Shown in pieces: positions 14,987-22,478 of a stretch of 22,478 nucleotides of DNA; positions within the stretch are counted from its first letter, which is position 1, and every line of letters starts with the position of its first letter. The position numbers were made by a program, and so were the translations under genes. Under the pieces are notes generated by a model that had not been told where the DNA came from, searched no databases, and saw only the letters and a list, made by a program, of their open reading frames with translations. The stretch comes from Flavobacteriaceae bacterium UBA7446 (GTDB taxonomy: Bacteria; Bacteroidota; Bacteroidia; Flavobacteriales; Flavobacteriaceae), in contig DLPY01000072.1 of assembly GCA_002478685.1 (NCBI GenBank), positions 1-22,478 on the forward strand, given 5' to 3'.

Positions 14987-16972
14987 CTAACTCAACGTTT
15001 TTAGTTGGCTTTGCATACGTTCAATTTCATCTCTAAAATGAGCCGCCTGGATAAAATCCATGTCCATGGCGGCTTTTTCCATGTCTTTTCTTGCCTTTCG
15101 TACCTTAGCTTGCAGCGCATCTTTAGATAAATATGCAATATCCTCTTTTTTCAGTGATGCTGAAACTGGCGAAGCGTTGGCACGCTCAAATGTTTCATCT
15201 AAGGCTTTGTTTAGTGCTTGTGGTGTAATGTTATGCCGTTCGTTATACGCCATTTGTTTGGCTCTTCGATATTGGGTCTCGTCAATGGTTTTTTGCATGC
15301 TTTTGGTAACGGTGTCTGCATACATAATTGCCATGCCATTAAGGTTTCGAGCTGCCCTACCAACAGTTTGCGTTAGTGAACGTGCCGAACGCAAAAAGCC
15401 TTCTTTGTCTGCATCCAAAATGGCAACCAATGATACCTCAGGTAGATCTAAACCTTCACGCAACAGATTTACTCCAATCAGCACATCAAACAATCCTTTA
15501 CGTAAATCGCGCATGATTTCAACTCGTTCCAAGGTGTCAATGTCACTGTGAATGTATCGGCACCTAATGGCAATGCGCGAGAGGTATTTGGTAAGTTCTT
15601 CCGCCATCCGTTTGGTAAGTGTTGTTACCAATACACGTTCGTTTTTTTCGGCACGAAGCTGAATTTCCTCTACCAAATCATCAATTTGATTTAGACTTGG
15701 TCTTACTTCAATAAGCGGATCTAACAATCCCGTGGGACGAATTATCTGTTCTACATAAACACCTTCGGTTTGTTCCAATTCGTAATCGGAAGGGGTTGCA
15801 CTCACGTAAATAACTTGACGTTGCAATAGCTCAAATTCCTCGTATTTCAATGGACGATTGTCCATTGCGGCAGGCAGTCGAAATCCGTATTCGACTAAAT
15901 TTTCTTTTCGGCTTCTATCTCCGCCATACATGGCGTGCACTTGCGAGAGGGTTACATGGCTTTCGTCCACTACCATCAAATAATCGTCTGGGAAATAATC
16001 TAACAAACAAAAGGGTCTTGTACCAGGCGCGCGACCGTCAATGTAGCGTGAGTAATTTTCAATTCCTGAACAATAGCCCAGCTCACGAATCATTTCCAAA
16101 TCAAAATTAGTACGTTCCTCCAACCGTTTAGCTTCTAAATGCTTACCAATTTCTTTAAAATATGCCACCTGTGCTGTAAGATCGTCTTGGATTTGATGAA
16201 TGGCATTTTGTAGCACTTCTGGGGAAGTTGCAAACATATTAGCAGGGTAAATGGTCAGTTGTTCAAAATTTTCCTTAATGGTTCCTGTAAGTGGATCAAA
16301 AAGCTCAATGGCTTCAATCTCATCGCCAAAAAAATGAATTTTAAAGGCATGATCAGCATAGCTTGGAAAAACATCAATCACATCTCCATTTACACGAAAA
16401 TTACCATGTAAAAAATCGGCAGTGGTACGCGCATACAGGCTCTGCACCAAATGATGAAGAAGTTTTGTTCGGGGAATAACTTGATCAACCCGAATATGAA
16501 TTACATTCTTTTTAAACTCCACTGGATTTCCGATGCCGTAAAGACATGAAACCGAAGCTACTACAATTACGTCGCGCCGTCCAGAAAGTAGCGACGAAGT
16601 GGTGCTTAATCGCAACTTTTCAATCTCATCGTTTATGGACAAATCCTTTTCAATATAAGTCCCTGTGGTAGGAATATAGGCTTCGGGTTGGTAGTAATCG
16701 TAATAGGATACAAAATACTCTACCGCATTGTTTGGAAAAAACTGTTTGAATTCTGTATAGAGTTGTGCTGCTAAGGTTTTATTGTGTGCAAGCACTAGTG
16801 TTGGACGTCTGGTTTCTGCAATGACATTGGCAACCGTAAAGGTTTTACCAGAACCTGTAACACCTAAAAGCGTTTGAAACTTATCTTTTTCGGTAATTCC
16901 TATCGCCAATTGGCGAATGGCTTTTGGCTGATCACCAGTGGGTTTAAAATCAGAAATAAGCTCGAACTCCAT
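14987..16972 (-). CDS. uvrB: Excinuclease ABC subunit B
   Basis: The damage-verification subunit of nucleotide excision repair, which loads with UvrA and recruits UvrC. The 661 residues are full length. It opens with FELISDFKPTGDQPKAI, followed by the Walker A GVTGSGKT (37-44). The beta-hairpin text YFVSYYDYYQPEAYIP lies near 88-103. The Walker B DESHV (about 338) and helicase motifs VNLLREGLDLPEVSLVAILDADKEGF and QTVGRAARN follow. The C-terminal UVR motif that binds UvrC (from about 625) is present. A -7 box sits 7 bases upstream of the ATG. The ABC permease upstream ends 23 bases before this start, so read-through from that pair is also possible. Confidence 0.98.
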   Translation of the reverse strand: MEFELISDFKPTGDQPKAIRQLAIGITEKDKFQTLLGVTGSGKTFTVANVIAETRRPTLVLAHNKTLAAQLYTEFKQFFPNNAVEYFVSYYDYYQPEAYIPTTGTYIEKDLSINDEIEKLRLSTTSSLLSGRRDVIVVASVSCLYGIGNPVEFKKNVIHIRVDQVIPRTKLLHHLVQSLYARTTADFLHGNFRVNGDVIDVFPSYADHAFKIHFFGDEIEAIELFDPLTGTIKENFEQLTIYPANMFATSPEVLQNAIHQIQDDLTAQVAYFKEIGKHLEAKRLEERTNFDLEMIRELGYCSGIENYSRYIDGRAPGTRPFCLLDYFPDDYLMVVDESHVTLSQVHAMYGGDRSRKENLVEYGFRLPAAMDNRPLKYEEFELLQRQVIYVSATPSDYELEQTEGVYVEQIIRPTGLLDPLIEVRPSLNQIDDLVEEIQLRAEKNERVLVTTLTKRMAEELTKYLSRIAIRCRYIHSDIDTLERVEIMRDLRKGLFDVLIGVNLLREGLDLPEVSLVAILDADKEGFLRSARSLTQTVGRAARNLNGMAIMYADTVTKSMQKTIDETQYRRAKQMAYNERHNITPQALNKALDETFERANASPVSASLKKEDIAYLSKDALQAKVRKARKDMEKAAMDMDFIQAAHFRDEIERMQSQLKTLS

Positions 16973-16979
16973 AGCATGC

Positions 16980-16987
16980 CAAAAATA
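16980..16987 (-). promoter_or_regulatory. Putative -7 promoter box (TATTTTTG) for uvrB
   Basis: On the minus strand this exact TAnnTTTG match ends 7 bases before the uvrB ATG. The predicted transcript is leaderless or has a leader of a base or two. Confidence 0.55.
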
Positions 16988-16995
16988 GCAAAAAC

Positions 16996-17829
16996 TTAGA
17001 GGTCGCGGCGTTTGAGAAGTCTATAGGTTAGGAAATAAAAAATATAGGACCACAAAACTACAATTACGATGTCCCAAAAGCGTACAGCAGAATTTATTTG
17101 CATCACTTCCCCCACTTGTTCTGCAAGAGTGCGCACCGCAGAAAGGCGCGTAAACGGTTCGGGAATAAGGTTGCTCATGGCATTTAACGGAAATAGCCTA
17201 AACATTTGATCGGCATCTATCCAAGAAGGTGATTTCCATTTGAGAAGACCATAGCAAATTCCTTCAAACATTTGCCAAACACCCAAAAACCCCAAAGCAA
17301 AGGCGGAGCGCTTTATGGCTGTTCCCAAAAACAAGCAAAAGGCAAAAAAAGCGACTAGCTTTAGAAAGTATGCCAACAGGTATTCTAAATCACTAAAAAT
17401 AATACCCAACTCGGTGTAATTGGAATACATAAGCCCCAAAATCAGCGACACCACAAAAATGAATAGCGTAGAAATACCTGAAAAAGCGGAAATCATTATC
17501 CATTTGGAATGCAAAAATTCGCGTTTGCTAAGCCCGTCAATGAGGTTTTGTTTGATGGTTTTGTTGCTGTATTCGTTGGCGGTCATGGAAACGATAACCA
17601 CCGCCAAAAATATTTTAAACCACGCACCGATAAATCCATTAAAATGCCAGATATAGGGAAAATTAAAAATACCTTGTTCAGCCAAATGAAACTTGATAGA
17701 ACCTATGTCAAACTCTATGGCGGCAATTAGTGCAATGGAGGTTAGTAAAATAAAATATGCACCAATCAAAATGCGACTAGAACGGTTGGTGCGCAGCTTG
17801 TCAAACTCTATCAAAAACAATCGCTTCAT
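16996..17829 (-). CDS. ABC-2 type transporter permease
   Basis: The membrane subunit of an ABC exporter, paired with the ATPase encoded immediately upstream. The 277 residues hold about six hydrophobic segments (near 18-38, 64-84, 112-135, 150-171, 174-196 and 252-270). A charged N-terminus (MKRLFLIEFDKLRTNRSSRI) is typical of ABC-2 permeases of the bacitracin/lantibiotic-immunity type. The cytoplasmic-side text ANEYSNKTIKQNLIDGLSKREFLHSKW (83-109) contains the conserved E-x-x-x-x-T pattern of this family. Its ATG overlaps the ATPase stop as ATGA, so the pair is translationally coupled. The substrate cannot be inferred: no biosynthetic gene, sensor kinase or regulator lies beside it. Confidence 0.88.
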   Translation of the reverse strand: MKRLFLIEFDKLRTNRSSRILIGAYFILLTSIALIAAIEFDIGSIKFHLAEQGIFNFPYIWHFNGFIGAWFKIFLAVVIVSMTANEYSNKTIKQNLIDGLSKREFLHSKWIMISAFSGISTLFIFVVSLILGLMYSNYTELGIIFSDLEYLLAYFLKLVAFFAFCLFLGTAIKRSAFALGFLGVWQMFEGICYGLLKWKSPSWIDADQMFRLFPLNAMSNLIPEPFTRLSAVRTLAEQVGEVMQINSAVRFWDIVIVVLWSYIFYFLTYRLLKRRDL

Positions 17830-18728
17830 GGTTGTTGGTTTTTCGTTAGACTTAAAAACTGCTCTTCGAGACTTTTGTGCTTTTGGGTAAAATGCGTGAT
17901 GATGATGCCTTGCTCACTTAACGATTTACTAAGTTCTGTAGCTGAAATGGACTTGTTTGGATATGCTAAAATATACTTTTTTTGTACTTCAATTTTTTCA
18001 ATATCTCGACGATACTGAAGAACTTTTTGTAATGCTTTTAAATCTGTTGCATTGATTTCAAAATAGCCATGATCGGCGGTAAGTGCGGTTACTTTGCCAA
18101 AGTAAATTCGTTTTCCTTTTTGCAGAACCAACACGTGTGAACACACTTTTTCTACCTCGTCCAATAAGTGCGACGCTAATAAAATGGTGGTGCCTTGTGC
18201 TGCAATTTTTTTGATAATGCCACGTACTTGCGCAATGCCTTGCGGATCTAAACCGTTAGTAGGTTCGTCCAGAATTAGAATTTCGGGGTCGTTCAGTAGG
18301 GCGGAGGCAATAGCCAACCGCTGTTTCATACCCAAAGAGTAGTTTTTAAACTTATCGTTTTTACGCTCCAATAAATCAACTAGCTCTAATTTTTCTTCAA
18401 TCTTAGATTGCGGCACTTCTTTAATCCGACATACCAATCGTAAGTTTTGCGCAGCGGTCATGTAGGGATAAAAATTAGGTCGTTCGATAATTGCCCCGAC
18501 GTGCTTAAGCGCCTGATGTGTATTTTGTGCCCCATCAAACCATGAAAATGAACCAGAAGTTGGGTTTACGACGTTGAGAATCATACCAAGCGTGGTGGAT
18601 TTTCCACTTCCGTTAGGACCAAGAATACCATATACATTACCTTTTTTTATGGAAAAAGAAAGGGAATTTACAGCGGTAAGGTGTCCAAATTTTTTGGTTA
18701 AATTAGATACGGTTAAAGTGGTGCTCAT
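17826..18728 (-). CDS. ABC transporter ATP-binding protein
   Basis: The nucleotide-binding subunit driving the adjacent ABC-2 permease. From the ATG at 18728 it has 300 residues. It has Walker A GPNGSGKST (37-45), a Q-loop region near IERPNFYPYMTA (82-93), the signature YSLGMKQR (130-137), Walker B ILILDEP (about 150-156), the D-loop NGLDP and the H-loop switch LLASHLLDE. The C-terminal 80 residues form the extra domain common in CcmA/bacitracin-exporter-type ATPases. A GTG at 18746 would add six residues; I prefer the ATG because MSTTLTVSNLTKKFG is the usual opening. Only 55 bases separate it from the divergent gene at 18784, and no exact -7 box is seen for it. Confidence 0.92.
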   Translation of the reverse strand: MSTTLTVSNLTKKFGHLTAVNSLSFSIKKGNVYGILGPNGSGKSTTLGMILNVVNPTSGSFSWFDGAQNTHQALKHVGAIIERPNFYPYMTAAQNLRLVCRIKEVPQSKIEEKLELVDLLERKNDKFKNYSLGMKQRLAIASALLNDPEILILDEPTNGLDPQGIAQVRGIIKKIAAQGTTILLASHLLDEVEKVCSHVLVLQKGKRIYFGKVTALTADHGYFEINATDLKALQKVLQYRRDIEKIEVQKKYILAYPNKSISATELSKSLSEQGIIITHFTQKHKSLEEQFLSLTKNQQP

Positions 18729-18771
18729 TGCTATATTAACGCGCACTGCTCTATTTTGTTACACAAAGACC

Positions 18772-18779
18772 TAACTTTG
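18772..18779 (+). promoter_or_regulatory. Putative -7 promoter box (TAACTTTG) for the gene at 18784
   Basis: This exact TAnnTTTG match ends 4 bases before the ATG, again predicting a leaderless mRNA. A TTTG at 18755-18758 is too close (13 bases) to be a standard -33 box. Confidence 0.55.
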
Positions 18780-18783
18780 AGGC

Positions 18784-19848
18784 ATGCGCGATAAGCTAAT
18801 TTCGAAAAAAAAGCCAATCTTTCCTATTAGTCCGTTTTTATCAGATTATTTGGATGAGTATTCGCGGTCGCTGAAAATTCCTATTTTTTATGACGATTTA
18901 TTACGCTTTTCTGGCTCGGTAGCGGTAATGGATAAGTATGACAACGATAGCCTTTGGGTGCGCGTATACTATTCCGATAGTGACAGAAAGGAAATTGATG
19001 AGCAGCTAAAGAGTGTTTACGCCTTGCTGCATTCAGACGGAAGGGCTATGACCATTCCGTACCTAAATGTGGATGCAATTGATTATTGCACTTTTGGCAA
19101 CTCCAAGCCCTTTCGTGTTAAAATTAGGAATACTCTAAATGATAACTTTATTTATTTTTATGTAAAAAAAGCAGACGCTTCACGATTATACGGACTGGAA
19201 TTAGAGCATATGCTTTCGCCAAATAACTTAAATTTTTTGGTGTATAAAAATACGCTTATTGAGGAGCATATTGCAGGTATTCCAGGGGATGAGTTTATAA
19301 AAGAGTTACTCCCAAAGTGCTCAAGCGCTGAGTGTAGTCAAATTGCCAAATCGTTTGTAAAATTTAATGAGCGATGCATGATTCGCTTATTGGGCGATAT
19401 GCGCGCCTATAACTACGTTATCGTACCTATTCATGACTTTGATAAGGTGGTTTATAAAATTCGTGCTATTGATTTTGACCAACAATCCTACGAAGGGAGT
19501 TTGAAAGTATATCGCCCGCAATTTTTTAAGGAAAATTTACCTATGGTTGATTTGGTAAGAAATCATTTGACCAAAACCTCCATTGATCAATACAAAATTG
19601 AAGAGCGCGCTACCATCGCTCGACGTATTTTGGGCAATGAAACACGTTTGACACAACTGTTGAAGTGTATGTTAAACGACCATATTTCTACACCTGAAAA
19701 AGTGGAACAGTTGGGCAAAGAAGTATACGACTTAATTAAGCAATCTTCGTTTTTGAAAAGTCGTTCTATGGGGGAGATTGTGCGTGCGGCGTTTCACTTT
19801 GTTAAGCGTAACTACAAAAACCACGAAATGCTTCGAGTAAACCGCTAG
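18784..19848 (+). CDS. Uncharacterised protein with kinase-fold-like motifs
   Basis: I do not recognise a named family for this 354-residue protein. It has no signal peptide or membrane segment, so it is probably cytoplasmic. Motifs fall in the order of a protein-kinase-like fold: a strand with lysines (IYFYVKKAD, K128/K129), glutamates about 10-12 residues later (E139, E141), a hinge-like IEEHIAGIPGDEF (159-171), then LLGDMRAYNYVIV (202-214) giving D205-x4-N210 as in a catalytic loop. After a short hairpin comes RAIDFDQQSYEG (227-238), with D230-F231-D232 where DFG is expected. No glycine-rich loop is obvious and the catalytic-loop His is replaced by Leu/Gly. The C-terminus (about 250-345) is helical and charged. 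It has its own promoter and diverges from the ABC pair. The function is unknown; kinase-like activity is an inference. Confidence 0.85.
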   Translation: MRDKLISKKKPIFPISPFLSDYLDEYSRSLKIPIFYDDLLRFSGSVAVMDKYDNDSLWVRVYYSDSDRKEIDEQLKSVYALLHSDGRAMTIPYLNVDAIDYCTFGNSKPFRVKIRNTLNDNFIYFYVKKADASRLYGLELEHMLSPNNLNFLVYKNTLIEEHIAGIPGDEFIKELLPKCSSAECSQIAKSFVKFNERCMIRLLGDMRAYNYVIVPIHDFDKVVYKIRAIDFDQQSYEGSLKVYRPQFFKENLPMVDLVRNHLTKTSIDQYKIEERATIARRILGNETRLTQLLKCMLNDHISTPEKVEQLGKEVYDLIKQSSFLKSRSMGEIVRAAFHFVKRNYKNHEMLRVNR

Positions 19849-20339
19849 TACCAATCGTCTGAGGGTTCCACAAAATCATCCAAACCGTTTTCGTCAAATT
19901 CGTTTTCACTCCATGAATCTTTTTCGGCTTCAAAGGTTTTTTCGGGTGCTTCCTCTGGCACTTCGCCATGCGAAAAAAGAAGCAATGGATAGGAATTTCC
20001 CGGTTTGGGTTCATCGGTTTCTATCAATTCAACAAAGAATGTCCACAGGTTTAAAAAATCATAGACATACAGCATTTTGGATACTTCTGGGAACACATCA
20101 TGAAGTAAGGTGTCACTCATGCGTCGGGTATCATCTTCTCCCATATCAAACAACGAAATGGAATCACCTTGTTGCCATTCATCATCACTTTCATAAAAAA
20201 CGGCCATTTCGGAACCACCAAAGCCAAAAGCTTGTGTAATGGCATTATGAAAATCTTCGAATGTGGCATTTTCTCCCAATGCTATATCTCGAAAAACGTC
20301 CTCTTTGGTATCTAAAATAAGTCTAAAGTGATAAATCAT
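19845..20339 (-). CDS. Acidic pRiA4b ORF-3-like family protein
   Basis: A 164-residue protein of unknown function. The N-terminal half (MIYHFRLILD, then ATFEDFHNAITQAFGF, then DEWQQGDSISLFDMG) and the later MLYVYDFLNLWTFFVELIE fit the pRiA4b ORF-3-like family (also labelled IS1096 passenger TnpR-like). The last 40 or so residues are strongly acidic (EKDSWSENEFDENGLDDF). I chose the ATG at 20339 because the family begins with this strand; it overlaps the end of ctaA by 17 bases, consistent with co-transcription. A further upstream start would lie deeper inside ctaA. The family label refers to mobile elements, but nothing mobile is nearby and the gene looks resident. Its stop codon overlaps that of the convergent gene. 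Confidence 0.82.
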   Translation of the reverse strand: MIYHFRLILDTKEDVFRDIALGENATFEDFHNAITQAFGFGGSEMAVFYESDDEWQQGDSISLFDMGEDDTRRMSDTLLHDVFPEVSKMLYVYDFLNLWTFFVELIETDEPKPGNSYPLLLFSHGEVPEEAPEKTFEAEKDSWSENEFDENGLDDFVEPSDDWY

Positions 20340-21354
20340 AACGATGTAAGTTGATGCGTAAAATCCAATATAATTGCACGCCAAATAATAATGTTGCTAA
20401 CACCAAATGTAGGGGTTGTGTGGCAAATGGAAAATCAAAGTAATACATGGCGATACCTAGGGCAACCTCACCGCCAATAAGCCATAAAATGCGCTGAATG
20501 AAAATCCGTTCAATCTGTGCTTTTACTACCCAAAAATAAAGCACCACATTACTGCTAATTACTAACAGCGAAAGACTTCTGTGCAGGTAAAAATTGAGTT
20601 CGGGTGTCGCCAACCAAAATTGTGGTAAGTCGTATCCCCATCTTTCAACTTGTAAATCCACAAATTCCCGCACTTGAATACCCAGAGCAATTTGAACCAA
20701 GGTAAGCGCAAAAGTACCGTAAAGCAACATGCGTATTTCTCGTGAGGGAAGTTTGCTTAGCCCAAAGGACTTAGAGGCTACGCGTACCACTAATAAAAAA
20801 CCAACTAATAATAATGCCATAAGCATATGCAATGATATTTTTATTGGTAACAAATTAGAATCTACAACAGTTTTTCCTAACCATGCTTGAAATAGTATTC
20901 CCAAAAGCGAGAGCAAAGCAAAAATGAAAATGATAGGTTTTTTACGCCACCACTTTATACTGAATCCAAACAAAATTAGAATAGATAATCCAGAAAGCGC
21001 CCCCAACAATCTATTAATAAATTCTATCCACGTATGTGTGGCGTTAAATAGCGCATAATCGTGTTTGGTATAGGGTTCCCAGAGTGACGCGTCAAAGCCT
21101 TCTGAAGAGGTAAAGGTTTTTGAGGCAACCAAAAGACGTTCCTTATCAATAATGACATTACCTTTCCTAAAGGTTGTGTTTGGTTTCCATGCCAATTGTT
21201 CGACTTGTGTAGGTGGAATGTAATAGCCAAAACACTTGGGCCAGTCTGGGCAACCCATACCACTTCCGGTCATGCGTACTGTTGCCCCAGCAGCAATAAC
21301 AAGGTATACTAAAATTAGTGAAATGCGTGTCCAGCGTTGAAGGTTTTTATACAT
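20323..21354 (-). CDS. ctaA: Heme A synthase (COX15/CtaA family)
   Basis: An inner-membrane enzyme that oxidises the C8 methyl of heme O to the formyl group of heme A, used by aa3-type cytochrome oxidases. The 343 residues contain about eight hydrophobic segments in two four-helix halves. The four heme-ligand histidines are in place: H107 (HTWIEFINRLLG), H176 (KISLHMLMA), H258 (FYLHRSL) and H316 (QPLHLVL). The glutamate E111 four residues after the first histidine is also present. The family signature VRMTGSGMGCPDWPKCFG is near the N-terminus, with the cysteine pair C35/C41. The start codon is 2 bases after the cca stop, so it is in that operon. No oxidase genes are in the window. Confidence 0.95.
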   Translation of the reverse strand: MYKNLQRWTRISLILVYLVIAAGATVRMTGSGMGCPDWPKCFGYYIPPTQVEQLAWKPNTTFRKGNVIIDKERLLVASKTFTSSEGFDASLWEPYTKHDYALFNATHTWIEFINRLLGALSGLSILILFGFSIKWWRKKPIIFIFALLSLLGILFQAWLGKTVVDSNLLPIKISLHMLMALLLVGFLLVVRVASKSFGLSKLPSREIRMLLYGTFALTLVQIALGIQVREFVDLQVERWGYDLPQFWLATPELNFYLHRSLSLLVISSNVVLYFWVVKAQIERIFIQRILWLIGGEVALGIAMYYFDFPFATQPLHLVLATLLFGVQLYWILRINLHRYDLSL

Positions 21355-21356
21355 AA

Positions 21357-22478
21357 CTAGGCAGGAGATAAACCCATAGATTTTGCTTTGGTTAACATAA
21401 AAGCGTGTGCAGCATCGTATTCGTTTGGAATATCACCTTCCAAAATGGCTTCTTTGATGGCATCTTTGATTTCTCCCACTTGACGGCAAGGCTTTAATGC
21501 AAAAATACGCATGATTTCCTCTCCTGAAACAGGCGGTTGAAAGTTTCGTATGTGATCCCTTGCTTCAACTTCGATTACTTTTTGTCTTACGACTTCAAAG
21601 TTTTTATGATAGCGGGCAAAACGCTTAGGGTTTTTGGTGGTAATGTCTGCTTTACATAGTAAAAGTAAATCGTCTAATATATCCCCAGCATCAAAAATAA
21701 GACGACGCACCGCAGAATCGGTGACTTCTTCTTGCGCAATCACGATGGGTCTTGAACTCATATAAACGAGCTTTTGCACATATTTCATTTTCTCGTTTAG
21801 TGGCATACGTAGGCGCTTGAAAAGCTTATATACCATTTTGGCGCCAACGAATTCGTGTGCGTGAAATGTCCACCCCACTTTTTCATCAAATTTTTTTGTG
21901 GGTGCTTTGCCAATATCGTGCAACAATGCTGCCCAGCGCAACCAAACATTTTCAGAATACACGCTGATATTGTCTACAACTTCTAAGGTGTGGTAAAAAT
22001 TGTCTTTATGGCGTTGCCCCTCTACTTCGTCAATCCCCTTCAGTGCAACAAGTTCGGGAAGAATACGATTTAAGAGTTTTGTTTGATCGAGCAATAAAAA
22101 TCCTTTAGAAGGCTTTGGGCAAGCCAATATCTTATTCAATTCCTCAACGATTCGCTCTTTAGAGAGTATGTCAATCCGTTTGCTGTTATTTGCAATGGAG
22201 TCAAATGATTTTTGCGCAATCGTAAACCCTAACTGATTCGAAAATCGTATTGCACGTAACATTCGCAACGGGTCATCAGAATATGTAACATCTGGGTCAA
22301 GAGGTGTTCGTATAATCCCATCGTTTAAATCCTGAAGACCATTAAAGGGGTCCAATACTGCCCCGAAATTATCCGCATTTAAACAAAGCGCCAAGCTGTT
22401 GATGGTAAAATCACGGCGGTTTTGGTCATCTTCAAGCGTTCCATTTTCAACTATGGGGGTACGGCTATCCGCCGAATA
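21357..22478 (-). CDS. cca: CCA tRNA nucleotidyltransferase (5' end beyond window)
   Basis: Adds or repairs the 3' CCA end of tRNAs. The frame is open to the window edge, so the start codon and the catalytic GGxxRD region lie outside; 373 residues are visible. The visible part begins within the nucleotidyltransferase fold (about the first 35 residues), with the conserved RRDFTINSLA. DPFNGLQDLNDGIIRTP and DPLRMLRAIRFSNQLGF of the neck/body follow, then SKERIVEEL. An HD domain follows, with HTLEVV and the doublet in WAALLHDIGK (near 21920) and later FHAHEFVGA. Bacterial poly(A) polymerase is a relative, but the HD domain points to the tRNA enzyme. It leads the minus-strand run cca-ctaA-pRiA4b-like gene. 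Confidence 0.95.
   Translation of the reverse strand, partial: YSADSRTPIVENGTLEDDQNRRDFTINSLALCLNADNFGAVLDPFNGLQDLNDGIIRTPLDPDVTYSDDPLRMLRAIRFSNQLGFTIAQKSFDSIANNSKRIDILSKERIVEELNKILACPKPSKGFLLLDQTKLLNRILPELVALKGIDEVEGQRHKDNFYHTLEVVDNISVYSENVWLRWAALLHDIGKAPTKKFDEKVGWTFHAHEFVGAKMVYKLFKRLRMPLNEKMKYVQKLVYMSSRPIVIAQEEVTDSAVRRLIFDAGDILDDLLLLCKADITTKNPKRFARYHKNFEVVRQKVIEVEARDHIRNFQPPVSGEEIMRIFALKPCRQVGEIKDAIKEAILEGDIPNEYDAAHAFMLTKAKSMGLSPA

Noticed and set aside
15060..15551. 163-codon open frame on the plus strand inside uvrB
   Set aside because: It is entirely antisense to conserved UvrB sequence, and its composition mirrors the opposite strand. No independent support.
16996..18728. Antimicrobial peptide or bacitracin resistance exporter with a biosynthetic cluster
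   Set aside because: The ABC-2 pair is generic, and no sensor kinase, regulator, precursor peptide or modification enzyme lies nearby, so no specific substrate can be claimed.
19845..20339. Mobile element or transposon passenger, from the family label IS1096 TnpR
   Set aside because: No transposase, terminal inverted repeats or target duplications are visible, and the gene overlaps ctaA in an ordinary operon arrangement.
1..22478. CRISPR array, tRNA or rRNA genes, prophage, toxin-antitoxin pair
   Set aside because: I read both strands for regularly spaced repeats, cloverleaf-like segments and phage or toxin genes, and found none. The intergenic gaps are too short to hide them.

Overview
The window looks like a compact, moderately AT-rich chromosomal segment from the phylum Bacteroidota, most likely class Flavobacteriia. 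Three things suggest this. Eight genes carry a TAnnTTTG element, the -7 box of the Bacteroidota primary sigma factor, just before the start codon. Shine-Dalgarno sequences are not evident. The gene content (ftsY-rimO, bshC for bacillithiol, a LysM/periplasmic-binding fusion between guaA and pyrG, a stand-alone sucC) fits that group. No tRNA, rRNA, CRISPR array, insertion sequence, prophage or phase-variable locus is visible, and no gene-free stretch exceeds about 170 bases.

Layout. Positions 1-7176 are all on the plus strand: the 3' part of ftsY (SRP receptor), rimO (ribosomal protein S12 methylthiotransferase), bshC (last step of bacillithiol synthesis), guaA (GMP synthase) and a secreted protein with three LysM repeats and a periplasmic-binding-like domain. 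Positions 7188-10639 hold pyrG (CTP synthase) and yidC (membrane insertase), 3 bases apart. Next come mnmA (tRNA 2-thiouridylase, plus) and lysA (diaminopimelate decarboxylase, minus), whose stop codons overlap in a shared TTAA. lysA and sucC diverge from one 166-base promoter region. sucC is followed by an hsp20 small heat-shock gene with an unusual upstream region. uvrB (minus) converges on hsp20. A two-gene ABC-2 exporter (minus) diverges from an unnamed plus-strand gene whose product has kinase-fold-like motifs. The right end is a minus-strand run reading cca (cut by the window edge), ctaA (heme A synthase) and a small acidic protein of the pRiA4b ORF-3-like family.

Most of this is housekeeping: protein targeting and insertion, ribosome and tRNA modification and maturation, nucleotide and lysine synthesis, TCA cycle, redox buffering, DNA repair and respiration. 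The items most worth a second look are the candidate sigma-54 promoter with two helically phased repeats upstream of hsp20, the uncharacterised protein at 18784-19848 with a D-x4-N / DFD kinase-like signature, and the frequent placement of start codons directly behind the -7 box, which predicts leaderless transcripts. I found no convincing new multi-gene system.
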